In this document: positions 15,896 through 24,238 of the stretch, piece after piece | Numbering within the stretch: position 1 is the stretch's first letter | Layout: the number at the start of each line of letters is the position of its first letter | NCBI RefSeq assembly: GCF_008329585.1 | Contig: NZ_NPKP01000018.1 | Coordinates: 1-64,000 of the forward strand | Direction: 5' to 3' | From: Mycolicibacterium sp. P9-22 | GTDB taxonomy: Bacteria; Actinomycetota; Actinomycetes; Mycobacteriales; Mycobacteriaceae | DNA: 64,000 nt | Notes under the pieces: model-generated | What the model was told of the DNA's origin: nothing | Database searches by the model: none | Seen by the model: the letters and a program-made list of their open reading frames with translations, nothing else | Position numbers and translations under genes: made by a program

Positions 15896-16702
15896 ATGAT
15901 CGACATCGACACCGCGGAACTGCGAACCTGGTTCGGGTTCGGCGTGGCGGGCAACTTCGCCGGGCACCTCGAACAGGCCGGAGAGGCGGACGATTTCGTG
16001 AATGTCGCCTCCGAAGGTACCGCCCCGAAGGGCATCTTTCCCTGGTACGCCCCGGGCAACGACACCTTTCTCGGTGAGTTCCCGCTCTCGCAGGACGCCA
16101 TCACCCTGCCCGCCAGCGACGAGCCACTGAATCTGCAGATCGAGCCCGAGGTGGGGCTGGCCTGCCGGGTGGTGTGGCGCGGTGACACGGTGGCCTCCCT
16201 GGAGCCGTTCGCGCTCGGGGCCTTCAACGACTGCTCGATCCGCCGGCCGGGAGCGCCCAAGATCAGCTACAAGAAGAACTGGGGCCCGGCATCCAAAGGC
16301 GTTGCGCGCCAGTTCTTCGACATCAGCGACCTGACGCCGGACGGACCGACCGCCACCCTGCGGCTGGTCTGCTACCTGCACAGCGCCGACGGCCAGCAGC
16401 ACGAATACGGGGTGGACAGTCCGCTGTTGGGCTATTCCTACTACGGCGAGGTGCTGCTGGACTGGATCACCGAACGGCTGGCCAATCAGCAGGGTTCGGC
16501 CGAGACGCCGCTGGAGGATGTCGGCGCACTGATGGTGGCCTCCGGTCATCCCGAGCACGTGCTCATCGGCATCGGTGCGACGAAGTACACCGCGCTGGGT
16601 GAATCGACCTATCTCTCACCAGGTGACGAGGCCGTTGTGCGGGTCTATGACACCGCGTCCGACGCGGCTTCCGAACTGCGACAGATGGTTTCGGGAAAGT
16701 AG
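15896..16702 (+). CDS. DUF5718-like protein (FAH-fold-like)
   Basis: A 268-residue soluble protein. Blocks such as WFGFGVAGNFAGHLEQAGE, PKGIFPWYAPG, IEPEVGLACRVVW and FNDCSIRRPGAPKISYKKNWGPASKG resemble the DUF5718 family, which is related to the fumarylacetoacetate-hydrolase fold. The IEPEVGLA segment parallels the metal-binding ExE of that fold. Reaction unknown. ATG at 15896 is used; a GTG three codons earlier (15887) is possible. It is followed after 5 bp by the MOSC gene, so the two are likely one operon. The family assignment is from memory and tentative. Confidence 0.65.
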   Translation: MIDIDTAELRTWFGFGVAGNFAGHLEQAGEADDFVNVASEGTAPKGIFPWYAPGNDTFLGEFPLSQDAITLPASDEPLNLQIEPEVGLACRVVWRGDTVASLEPFALGAFNDCSIRRPGAPKISYKKNWGPASKGVARQFFDISDLTPDGPTATLRLVCYLHSADGQQHEYGVDSPLLGYSYYGEVLLDWITERLANQQGSAETPLEDVGALMVASGHPEHVLIGIGATKYTALGESTYLSPGDEAVVRVYDTASDAASELRQMVSGK

Positions 16703-16707
16703 ATCCG

Positions 16708-17694
16708 ATGACAGGCACCGTGCGCGAGCTCTGGCGCTTCCCGGTGAAGTCGATGGGCGGCAGCCGTGTCGAGCGGGTGCGCATCGATCGCCGCGGGATG
16801 CACGCCGACCGGCTGTGGGCGGTCCGCGATGTGGAGAAGGGTGTCACGGCCTCGGCACGGCGCCTACCGGTGCTGCTCGGTTGCACCGCGCGCTATCTGA
16901 CCGAGCCCGGTGCGGATGCCGGGCCGGGCAACGCCCCGGCGGTCGTGGTGACCTTTCCTGGCGGTCGCGAACTGCTCAGCGGCGATCCGGAGATCGACAC
17001 GGCGCTGTCGGAACTGGTGGGCCGGGAGGCGCGGCTGGTGGCACTGCCCCCGGTCGAGGACACCAGCCAGCACCGGATGTCGGTGTCGGACTCGCTGGCC
17101 AACTTCCGGGCCGCCCAGGTGCGCAAGGACTTCGGGCTCGCCGAGGAGGAGGCGCTGCCGGACACCTCGGTGTTCTCGACCAAGGACATCATCACCCTGG
17201 CCCGGTTCTCCACACCGCCGGGCAGTTTCGCCGACCTGAGCCCGGTGCACCTGATGAGCACCGCGAGCCTGCGTCAGCTCGCGCCCGGCGCCGATCCTTA
17301 CGATGTGCGGCGGTTCCGGCCGAACGTACTCGTCGACGCCGACAACGACGATCACGAATTCCCTGAATCAGCCTGGGTGGGTGGGGAATTGACGATCGGA
17401 GCGGCCCGGCTCCAGGTCACCATACCGACCATCAGGTGCGTGGTGCCGACCCGTCCGCAGCCCGAGATGGAATTGGACAAGACCATCACCCGGCAACTCG
17501 CCGAGCGCACCAACCGCTTCCTCGGCGTCTACGCCGATGTGTCGGTGGAGGGCCTGGTCAGCGTCGGTGACGAGATCCGGGTGCGCATGGGTAAGCCGCC
17601 CAATGCGTTTCAGCGCGCCACCACGGCGGTGAACAAGTCGGCGACCAGAGGCGTGCAGCGGCTGCTGGAGGCGACCGTGCTGCGGGCCCGCTAG
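16708..17694 (+). CDS. MOSC-domain protein
   Basis: A 328-residue protein with an N-terminal MOSC beta-barrel domain (VRELWRFPVKSMGGSRVERVRI...GMHADRLWAV) and a C-terminal MOSC domain ending near residue 295. The conserved Cys in TIRCVVPTRPQPEMELD is residue 244 and could carry sulfur or coordinate molybdenum. MOSC proteins act with molybdenum cofactor in reductive detoxification (mARC-type) or sulfur transfer. No ferredoxin domain is fused here, so an external electron donor would be needed. The stop codon shares a CTAG with the stop of the convergent gene. Confidence 0.85.
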   Translation: MTGTVRELWRFPVKSMGGSRVERVRIDRRGMHADRLWAVRDVEKGVTASARRLPVLLGCTARYLTEPGADAGPGNAPAVVVTFPGGRELLSGDPEIDTALSELVGREARLVALPPVEDTSQHRMSVSDSLANFRAAQVRKDFGLAEEEALPDTSVFSTKDIITLARFSTPPGSFADLSPVHLMSTASLRQLAPGADPYDVRRFRPNVLVDADNDDHEFPESAWVGGELTIGAARLQVTIPTIRCVVPTRPQPEMELDKTITRQLAERTNRFLGVYADVSVEGLVSVGDEIRVRMGKPPNAFQRATTAVNKSATRGVQRLLEATVLRAR

Positions 17695-18026
17695 CCTGCG
17701 AGCAGTTCCTCCAGCACGCTCAGGAACTCCTTGACGCGCAGCGGTGTGAACGCCGGGCTGGGCCGGGTGCCCGGGACATCGAGCACCACCATGGTGGATT
17801 TGATGGGCCGCCACACATCCAGCGGCAGCCAGCGGCGCGGATCGTCCGAGGGACCCCAGATCCGGAAGCGGTCGAACACCAGGCCCATCGACTCGGCCCG
17901 GTAACCACGGATCGCTTGCAGCGGAATGATCTTCGATGTGCCCGACGGGAAGTGGTAACGCCGGAGCGTCAAGGCCTGGCGATCCAGCTGGATCAGGCCG
18001 TCGTCGTAGGACACCGCGGTGGTCAT
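17691..18026 (-). CDS. Small partner of the MBL-Rieske protein (Rv3819-like)
   Basis: A 111-residue protein, the size I recall for M. tuberculosis Rv3819, encoded directly downstream of the MBL-Rieske gene and translationally coupled to it (ATGA overlap at 18023-18026). Beta-rich sequence with LIQLDRQALTLRRYHFPSG, IPLQAIRGYRAESMG and RFRIWGPSDDPRRWLPLD resembles a small PH-like or photosystem-style barrel, but I cannot assign a fold securely. Tight linkage with the Rieske gene suggests a subunit or chaperone. ATG at 18024-18026 is chosen over an upstream start because of the overlap. Confidence 0.7.
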   Translation of the reverse strand: MTTAVSYDDGLIQLDRQALTLRRYHFPSGTSKIIPLQAIRGYRAESMGLVFDRFRIWGPSDDPRRWLPLDVWRPIKSTMVVLDVPGTRPSPAFTPLRVKEFLSVLEELLAG

Positions 18027-19582
18027 GACGTTCTCGAGCTCCGCAGCTGGTGACCCTTGGCCGTCAGGCACCGGCCGTTCTCCAGGTTCCACTGCCAGCC
18101 ATGCAGATTGCAGGTCAGCGTGGAACCCTCCACCACACCGAATTTGGACAGGTCGGCCTTCAGGTGCGGACAGCGGCGCTGGATCTCCCAGCCGTCCAGG
18201 ACGGTCGAGGCGCTGTCATCGTGTGCCTCGGCGAACCATCCGTCGGCATAGGCGATCCGCTCAGCGGTGAGGCATTTGAAGAAGGTGTAGAGGTACTCGT
18301 TGTAGCCGCCGACCCGCCAGGCCTTGAACCGGGTGGACAGGAAGATGGTGTTCACCCAGTCCGGCTCGTCGTCGCGGACAACGGTACGCACCAGCTGGGC
18401 CGGGATCTCGAACCCGTAACGGAACTTCTCATCCGCAACAGGTTCGCGCACAGCACGTTTCGGGAAGTCGACGACCACCGTCTCGGTGCTGCCGGTGCCG
18501 GGCAGCCGAAGTTCGACGGGGTATCCGATACCGTCACAGATCTGGTCGGAGGCCAGCATGATCGGCTCGAACAGCGCCCGCAGTGGTTCCAGCAGCGAGT
18601 CGCCGTCGGCGGGTGCCCACGCCGCCTTCGCGGCGGCCAGTACCGGCGCCTGGCGCTGCGCGTACTCCTCGATATAGGCGGCTTTGCCGGTGGTGAAGAT
18701 GACCTCGGGGTCATCGACCGGGTGGGCGAGTGAATCGAGCTGTGAGCCGGTGAAATTCGCGACCGACCCGGGAATCATCAGCAGGCCGCCGTCGTGCCCG
18801 TGGCGGCGCATCTGGTCCAGGAACACGATCTGGTCCGGGAAGATGTTGGCCGGATCACCGTGATCGTCGTTGAGGTCGCGCAGCTCCGGGTCCAGGAAGC
18901 AGGGCGGGCCCGCCGAGGGCACCACCCAGGTGGCGCCGACCTGCGCGATGTACTGACGGCAACGGTCCATCTGGCGCTGCCGCTTCTGGGTGCCGAACGC
19001 CTCCTTGGCGCGGGCCGGCATGTCGTAGACCATCGGGTACCAGATGGCCCCGGAATACTGCAGCATGTGCACGTCGACATGGCCGAACTCGGCGGCCAGC
19101 ATGTCGAGATCGACCGGCCGGGCGTCGTTCATGTTGAAAGCGGTTGTGGCGCCGTCCGAGACCACCAGGCCGGAGTCGCCGATCGGCCCGTCGGCGGGCG
19201 CCCGCAACGCGATGATCATCACGTCGAGGTCGCCCTTGGGCCCGCGCACGCGCTGCTTCACCGAATCGGTGGTCTCCACGAAGCTGTGGAACCCCAGCGC
19301 CTCCAGTTCGCGGCGCAGATCCGGCACCGGATAGTCCGGCAGCAGCACCACGGCGTCCTTGTTGACGTGCGCGCGCAGCAGTGCCGGGTCGAAGTGGTCC
19401 TTGTGCAGGTGGCTGACGTAGAGGTAGTCACAGTCCCCGAGGGCGTTCCAGTCCAGTCCGCTGTTGTCCGGGAACGGGAACCAGGACGCGAAGTAGGCCG
19501 GATGGACCCAGGGGTCGCACAGGATGCTGCCGGCTTCGGTATTGATCCGAAAACCGGCATGTCCGACGCTTGTGACCTGCAC
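18023..19582 (-). CDS. Metallo-beta-lactamase fold / Rieske [2Fe-2S] fusion protein
   Basis: A 519-residue fusion. The N-terminal domain is a metallo-beta-lactamase fold with HLHKDHFD (metal ligands), SVGHAGFRI and CDPWVHP. The C-terminal domain is a Rieske centre with CPHL (residues ~470) and CNLHGWQW, giving the two Cys and two His ligands. The layout resembles Rv3818 (about 516 residues) and, at a distance, CMP-N-acetylneuraminate hydroxylase, which also combines these modules. It would therefore be a candidate oxygenase, but the substrate is unknown. I prefer GTG at 19580-19582, which has AGAAAGG upstream, to the longer start at 19615. Co-transcribed with the 111-residue partner. Confidence 0.8.
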   Translation of the reverse strand: MQVTSVGHAGFRINTEAGSILCDPWVHPAYFASWFPFPDNSGLDWNALGDCDYLYVSHLHKDHFDPALLRAHVNKDAVVLLPDYPVPDLRRELEALGFHSFVETTDSVKQRVRGPKGDLDVMIIALRAPADGPIGDSGLVVSDGATTAFNMNDARPVDLDMLAAEFGHVDVHMLQYSGAIWYPMVYDMPARAKEAFGTQKRQRQMDRCRQYIAQVGATWVVPSAGPPCFLDPELRDLNDDHGDPANIFPDQIVFLDQMRRHGHDGGLLMIPGSVANFTGSQLDSLAHPVDDPEVIFTTGKAAYIEEYAQRQAPVLAAAKAAWAPADGDSLLEPLRALFEPIMLASDQICDGIGYPVELRLPGTGSTETVVVDFPKRAVREPVADEKFRYGFEIPAQLVRTVVRDDEPDWVNTIFLSTRFKAWRVGGYNEYLYTFFKCLTAERIAYADGWFAEAHDDSASTVLDGWEIQRRCPHLKADLSKFGVVEGSTLTCNLHGWQWNLENGRCLTAKGHQLRSSRTS

Positions 19583-19677
19583 GAATACCCTTTCTGGTGG
19601 TCGATCCTCGGTCACGAGTTTAGCGCCAGCCGGGGCGCTCTTCCGCCGCGGCGGGCCGGTGGAACTAGGCTGGCCGT

Positions 19678-20448
19678 GTGGAACCGGTATACGGGACAGT
19701 CATCCAAGCGGCCCGGTTGGTCTGGCGGCTGCAGGGGCTGAAGTTCACCGTGACCGGTGTGGAGAACCTGCCGGTGACCGGCGGCGCCGTCATCGCCGTC
19801 AACCACACCAGCTACTTCGACTTCACCTTCGCCGGCCTGCCCGCCTACCGGCAGGGCCGTGGCCGCAAGGTCCGCTTCATGGCGAAGAAGGAAGTCTTCG
19901 ACCACAAGATCGGCGGGCCGCTGATGCGCAGCCTGCGCCACATCGAGGTGGACCGGGCCAGTGGCGCCGATTCCTTTGCCGCGGCCTGTGCGGCGCTGAA
20001 GGAGGGCGAACTGGTCGGGGTGTACCCGGAGGCGACCATCAGCCGCAGCTTCGAGATCAAGGCTTTCAAGTCCGGGGCCGCGCGGATGGCGATCGCCGCC
20101 GACGTGCCGATCGTCCCGCACATCATCTGGGGCGCCCAGCGGGTCTGGACCAAAGGACACCCGCGCAACATGCGCAGGCCCAAGGTGCCGATCTCGATCG
20201 CCGTCGGTGAACCGATCTATCCGACGCTGCCGCCGGCCGAGCTGACCGAGCTGTTGCACCACCGGATGCAGCATCTGCTGGAGAAGGTCCAGGAATCCTA
20301 CGGCTCACATCCCAAGGGCGAGTTCTGGGTTCCGCACCGCCTCGGCGGCGGTGCGCCGACGCTGGCCGAGGCGAACCGGATGGACATGGAGGAGGCCGCC
20401 GAGAAGGCGGCCAAGCGTGCGGCGAAACTCCAGGGCGAGGACGGCTGA
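19678..20448 (+). CDS. 1-acylglycerol-3-phosphate O-acyltransferase family (PlsC)
   Basis: A 256-residue acyltransferase at the Rv3816c position. It carries the HX4D catalytic motif (His43-TSYF-Asp48 in VNHTSYFDF), the acceptor-binding YPEATIS motif, and VPHIIWGAQRVWTKG. It should transfer acyl groups onto lysophosphatidic acid or a related glycerolipid at the membrane. The C-terminal ~40 residues are a Lys/Ala/Glu-rich tail. The start is GTG at 19678. The stop TGA shares its last base with the ATG of the next gene. Tuberculosis genomes have several paralogues here; I see only one copy. Confidence 0.88.
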   Translation: MEPVYGTVIQAARLVWRLQGLKFTVTGVENLPVTGGAVIAVNHTSYFDFTFAGLPAYRQGRGRKVRFMAKKEVFDHKIGGPLMRSLRHIEVDRASGADSFAAACAALKEGELVGVYPEATISRSFEIKAFKSGAARMAIAADVPIVPHIIWGAQRVWTKGHPRNMRRPKVPISIAVGEPIYPTLPPAELTELLHHRMQHLLEKVQESYGSHPKGEFWVPHRLGGGAPTLAEANRMDMEEAAEKAAKRAAKLQGEDG

Positions 20449-21260
20449 TGCTGCCCACCATGATCGCCACCGATGTCGACGGCACGCTGCTCGACGAGCA
20501 CGAACGGGTGACACCGCGCACCGCCGCGGTCATCCGTGCGGCGGTGGACGCCGGCACCCGCTTCGTGCTGGCCACCGGCAGACCACCGCGCTGGGTGCCA
20601 CCGGTCGTCGAACAACTCGGCTTCGCACCGATGTCGGTGTGCGCCAACGGCGCGGTGGTCTATGACCCGGAAACCGACCGCATCATCTCGGCCCGCACGC
20701 TGTCGGTGCCGCAGTTGGTCACGCTGGCCGAGATCGCGGCCCGGGTGATCCCCGGCGCGGGCCTGGCGGTGGAACGGGTGGGCCGCAGCGCCCACGACGC
20801 GGCGACCCCGCAGTTCGTCAGCTCACCCGGCTACGAGCACGCCTGGCTCAACCCGGACAACACCGAGGTGTCGCTGGAAGATCTGTTGAGTGCGCCCGCG
20901 GTCAAGCTGCTGATCCGCAAGTCCGGTGCGCGCAGCGGGGACATGGCCGACGCCCTCGCCCCGCACGTCGGTGCCGAGGGGGATCTGACCTACTCGACCA
21001 ACAACGGGCTCATCGAGGTGTTGCCGCGCGGGCTGAGCAAGGCGACCGGGGTCGCGGAGGTCGCCGGGCCGCTGGGCATCGAGGCCGCCGATATCGTCGC
21101 CTTCGGTGACATGCCCAATGACATTCCGATGCTGCGCTGGGCCGGGCTGGGTATCGCGATGGGCAATGCTCATCCGGAGGCGCTGGCGGCCGCCGACGAG
21201 GTCACCGCACCCAACACCGATGATGGCCTGGCCCGGGTGCTCGAACGCTGGTGGCTTTAA
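20448..21260 (+). CDS. Cof-type HAD-superfamily hydrolase
   Basis: A 270-residue HAD phosphatase of the Cof/C2B-cap class, matching Rv3813c. Motif I is TDVDGTLLD, with the nucleophile Asp near residue 9. Motif II is FVLATGRPP, the motif III Lys is in VLPRGLSKATG, and motif IV is AFGDMPNDIPML. Likely substrates are sugar phosphates or FMN-like compounds; the real one is unknown. The ATG overlaps the acyltransferase stop by one base, so expression is coupled. It converges on the amidase gene with a 7-bp gap. Confidence 0.88.
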   Translation: MLPTMIATDVDGTLLDEHERVTPRTAAVIRAAVDAGTRFVLATGRPPRWVPPVVEQLGFAPMSVCANGAVVYDPETDRIISARTLSVPQLVTLAEIAARVIPGAGLAVERVGRSAHDAATPQFVSSPGYEHAWLNPDNTEVSLEDLLSAPAVKLLIRKSGARSGDMADALAPHVGAEGDLTYSTNNGLIEVLPRGLSKATGVAEVAGPLGIEAADIVAFGDMPNDIPMLRWAGLGIAMGNAHPEALAAADEVTAPNTDDGLARVLERWWL

Positions 21261-21267
21261 CCGCGTT

Positions 21268-22866
21268 TCAGGCCCGGTTGTTGATCGGAGTGAACCGCTC
21301 CAGCTGTACCGGCGAGTGATCGGGACGCGGAAGTTGCACCGGCACACCGTCGATGACGCGGGTGACCAGACCGGTCTCACGGTCGAAGTTCAGCGTGCCG
21401 TGCTGGAAGTTCTGTTTGATCCACAGCGGCTCGTGGATCTCGGAGCTCGTCGGCAGCCCGAGGGCGCCGCGCTCGAATCCCAGTGTGCCCCAAGCCTCGT
21501 AGATTGCCCCGGTGACGGGCTGGGCGCCGGTCTCAGGTGCCCAGTACATGGCGCCGCGGTCGAAGGTGACATACCGGGTGGCCCCGAAACCGGAACCTTC
21601 CGGAGAGGTCGGCATGCCCAGCGGTCCGGCCTCGCTGCGCAGGGTCTGCCATTTGGTGAAGATGGCGCCGCCGCGCAGGGAGTCGATGAGATCCTGCGGT
21701 CCGGGCGGCTGATTGAACCGGGCCGCGATATCGCGCAGCAGACCCATCTGTGCGTAGGCGGCATCGCCCGGGCAGTCGGTGTTGCCGACATCGCGGTGGG
21801 TGAAGATGTTGGGCAGCGTCGGGGTGGCGCCGCGCGGGAACAGGGTGAAGCTGCCGCCGGCCGAGGTCAGTGCCACGTTGCCGCGGGGGTCGACGCGGTC
21901 CAGGCCGAGCCGCCAGCCGAGCAGCCTTCCGGTGGTGCGTAATTGGATCGGGGTCGGCGGTTCGGTGTTGAAATCACCGAGCATCGCCACACCCCAGGTG
22001 TCGGCGTTGAAACCACCGGTGTGCGCGCCCTGCACGGCCCGGCTCATGCCACCGGCGCGGCCCTCGAATACCTGTCCGTACTTGTCGACCATGGCGTTGT
22101 AGGCGATATCGCACCAGCCCAGCGTGCGGGCGTGGTACTCGTAGATCGACCGGATGATGCCGGCGGAGTCCTGCGGCGTGTAGTCGTTGCTGCCCGCGGT
22201 GTGGTGTACGACGGCCGCGCGGATCCCTCTGTCATAGATGGGTGCTCCGCATTTCATCGACTCGTTGGCGCCCCATTGGGCGCGGGTGATGATTTGCGGC
22301 GCCTGACCGGGGACGGTCGCTGCGGTGGGCGGCGGGAATTGCACGTCGACCGGCGCCTCGGGCGGGCTGATGAGCACCGCATTGACGTTCTGCGGCAACG
22401 GTTGTTCCACGTTGGCGGGGATGTAGCCGAGTCCGGGTCCGGTCTTGGGCACCGCCGGCGGCGGCGGTGGGGTGCGGGTGACCGAGATCTGCACGGTGTT
22501 GGTGCGCCCGACGAAAACCGGCTCGGTGCCATGGGTGTCGGGCCGGTCCGGTCCGACACCCTCCAGGGATTCGGCGTCGTACCAGGGGCCCCAGCTGCCG
22601 TCGGCGCGCTGGGCGCGGATGCGGGCGGTCGTCCCGTGCAGGCTGTCGGCGGTCAGGGCGACCATCGAGAACGGGGTGTCCTGGTGGATCTCCCGGATCG
22701 TCTCGCCGCCGCCGAGTTCGGCGAGTGGCTGCTGGGTGATCTCGGTCGCTGAACTCTGGGTGGGCGCGCCGTCATCGGGAAGACCGCTGATCGCCCACGG
22801 CAGGATCGCGACCGTGCCCAGCACTGCGGAAAGCAGCAAGGAGGGTGCAGGGCGACGACGTGGCAC
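21268..22866 (-). CDS. Exported N-acetylmuramoyl-L-alanine amidase with LGFP repeats
   Basis: A 532-residue secreted protein at the Rv3811 position. A signal peptide is visible in the first ~27 residues (RRRPAPSLLLSAVLGTVAILPWA). A region of about 170 residues precedes a PGRP/amidase-2 domain. That domain has His221-His222 in VVHHTAGSNDY, YNAMVDKYGQVFEGR, and HRDVGNTDCPGD with a second zinc His (357) and Cys. The C-terminus carries LGFP-type repeats (GPLGMPTSPEG, FERGALGLPTSSE) that bind cell-wall arabinogalactan/peptidoglycan. It should cleave the amide between muramic acid and the stem peptide. The start is GTG at 22864-22866. Confidence 0.9.
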   Translation of the reverse strand: MPRRRPAPSLLLSAVLGTVAILPWAISGLPDDGAPTQSSATEITQQPLAELGGGETIREIHQDTPFSMVALTADSLHGTTARIRAQRADGSWGPWYDAESLEGVGPDRPDTHGTEPVFVGRTNTVQISVTRTPPPPPAVPKTGPGLGYIPANVEQPLPQNVNAVLISPPEAPVDVQFPPPTAATVPGQAPQIITRAQWGANESMKCGAPIYDRGIRAAVVHHTAGSNDYTPQDSAGIIRSIYEYHARTLGWCDIAYNAMVDKYGQVFEGRAGGMSRAVQGAHTGGFNADTWGVAMLGDFNTEPPTPIQLRTTGRLLGWRLGLDRVDPRGNVALTSAGGSFTLFPRGATPTLPNIFTHRDVGNTDCPGDAAYAQMGLLRDIAARFNQPPGPQDLIDSLRGGAIFTKWQTLRSEAGPLGMPTSPEGSGFGATRYVTFDRGAMYWAPETGAQPVTGAIYEAWGTLGFERGALGLPTSSEIHEPLWIKQNFQHGTLNFDRETGLVTRVIDGVPVQLPRPDHSPVQLERFTPINNRA

Positions 22867-22961
22867 GAGCTGATGTTACGTATGTGCTTACTGTTACCAG
22901 TGTTGCGACACGGGCCCCTGGTGCCAAAGTTTTCACCCGTCTGACCGGGTACCGAACCTGT

Positions 22962-23002
22962 AACGGCACCGCAGAGCCGACGCTGGCTTCTGCGGTGCCG
23001 TT
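22962..23002 (-). terminator. Long perfect hairpin downstream of erp
   Basis: Arms AACGGCACCGCAGA and TCTGCGGTGCCGTT (14 bp, perfect) are separated by 13 bases that can extend the stem (GCC/GGC). It starts 20 bp beyond the erp stop. There is no T-run, as is common for mycobacterial terminators. It should separate erp from the downstream amidase gene. Confidence 0.75.
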
Positions 23003-23021
23003 CGGTGACAGGACTAGTGGG

Positions 23022-24008
23022 TCAGGCCCCGGCTCCCGAGGCCGCCGCGGCGGCGACACCGGTTGCGGCCTCGGCCGCACCCAGACCGGCCTGTGCGGCG
23101 CCGGCAGCGGCCGGAGCGGCTGCTGCGGCGGGGGCCGCGGCGGGTGCCGCACTCTTGACCGCCGACATGATGGCAGGCATCACCATGCCCTTGAGCAGAT
23201 CGATCGCCTGGCCGGCGCCGAGCTGTTCGGCAGCGCTGTTGATGGTGCCCAGCAGGCCACCGCCGCCGGTGGAGGCCGGCATGGCCAACGACGGGTCGGC
23301 ACCCAGGATCGGGTACGTGCCCGCCATCGGATCCAGACCGATGGGTGCGGCGATCGGGACCTCGCCGGGGAAGCCGGTGCCCAAGCCCGGATCGGTCAGG
23401 CCCGGGGTCAGGCCGGCCAGCCCGGGATCGGTCAGCGAACCGGGTGACAGCGAGGCCGGCGACAGCGACGGACCGGCCGCGCCCACCGGCGGGATGCTCA
23501 GTCCGGGCGTCGACAGCTCCGGGGTGCTCAGTCCGGGCGTGGTCAGCCCCGGGGCGGTGAGCTCCGGTGTCGTGAGTCCCGGTGTCGTGAGCCCGGGCGC
23601 CGTCAGGCCCGGCGTGGTGAGCTCGGGGCTCGTCAGGCCGGGGGTGGTCAGCCCCGGCGCGGTCAACCCCGGCGAGGTGAGACCCGGTGAGGTCAGACCG
23701 GGCGAGGTCAGGCCGGGTGCGCCCAGTCCGGGAGAGACGAGCGTCGGGCTGGCGGCCGGCGATCCCGTCAGCAGGCCGGTCGGCATCGGCGGCATGTTGA
23801 CGCCGAACTGTGACAGGCCCTGGGACAGCGCGTTGATCAATTCGCCGGGCAGATCGGTGATCATGGCGGCGTGCACGAATTCGCGATGCTGAGGCTCGTT
23901 GGCCTCGGACATCTCGGAAACAGCGGCAATGGCGACTGGACTTGCGACGGCCAGGGCGGCGACTGCGCTCATGGCTGTCGAGAGCTTGCGTCGACGTCGG
24001 TTCGGCAC
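23022..24008 (-). CDS. erp: Exported repetitive protein Erp (PirG)
   Basis: A 328-residue exported surface protein. A signal peptide (RRRRKLSTAMSAVAALAVASPVAIAAV) ends near residue 30. The N-terminal domain includes EPQHREFVHAAMITDLPGELINALSQGLSQFGVNMP. The central repeat spans residues 92-171 with sixteen PGLTS-type pentapeptides, then a degenerate set. The C-terminal domain ends in a long Ala/Pro-rich stretch. Erp is a mycobacterial cell-surface virulence or envelope-integrity factor. The repeat number varies between species. The start is GTG with GAGGAGA upstream. Confidence 0.93.
   Translation of the reverse strand: MPNRRRRKLSTAMSAVAALAVASPVAIAAVSEMSEANEPQHREFVHAAMITDLPGELINALSQGLSQFGVNMPPMPTGLLTGSPAASPTLVSPGLGAPGLTSPGLTSPGLTSPGLTAPGLTTPGLTSPELTTPGLTAPGLTTPGLTTPELTAPGLTTPGLSTPELSTPGLSIPPVGAAGPSLSPASLSPGSLTDPGLAGLTPGLTDPGLGTGFPGEVPIAAPIGLDPMAGTYPILGADPSLAMPASTGGGGLLGTINSAAEQLGAGQAIDLLKGMVMPAIMSAVKSAAPAAAPAAAAAPAAAGAAQAGLGAAEAATGVAAAAASGAGA
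23496..23735 (-). repeat. PGLTS-type coding repeat of erp
   Basis: Sixteen imperfect 15-bp units encode pentapeptides of the form [TSA][STA]P[GE]L (residues 92-171 of Erp). Units vary at the third and fifth residues, with Glu replacing Gly in four of them. This is the known variable region of Erp proteins and a likely site of slippage. Confidence 0.9.
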
Positions 24009-24238
24009 GGAAGTCTCCTCAATACATGGACTACGTGTTTTCAGGTCGGATGAAACGCATCGGTGACTGCAGTTCTCGTGCCCGGGTTACCGCCGTCCAC
24101 CAACGTGATTGATGGTACTGCTGTGACTCGTGTGTCTAGAGTGACGATGCGGAATCGTGAGCTAATTGCGACCTGCCGTCGGCGGGCCATCTCACTCGTT
24201 TCGAGACGGCACGGCCCGGTCGGATACCCTTGCTGCCG

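Noticed and set aside
23022..23170. Separate gene for the Ala-rich end of erp
   Set aside because: Continuous with the Erp frame; Ala/Pro-rich C-termini are normal for Erp.
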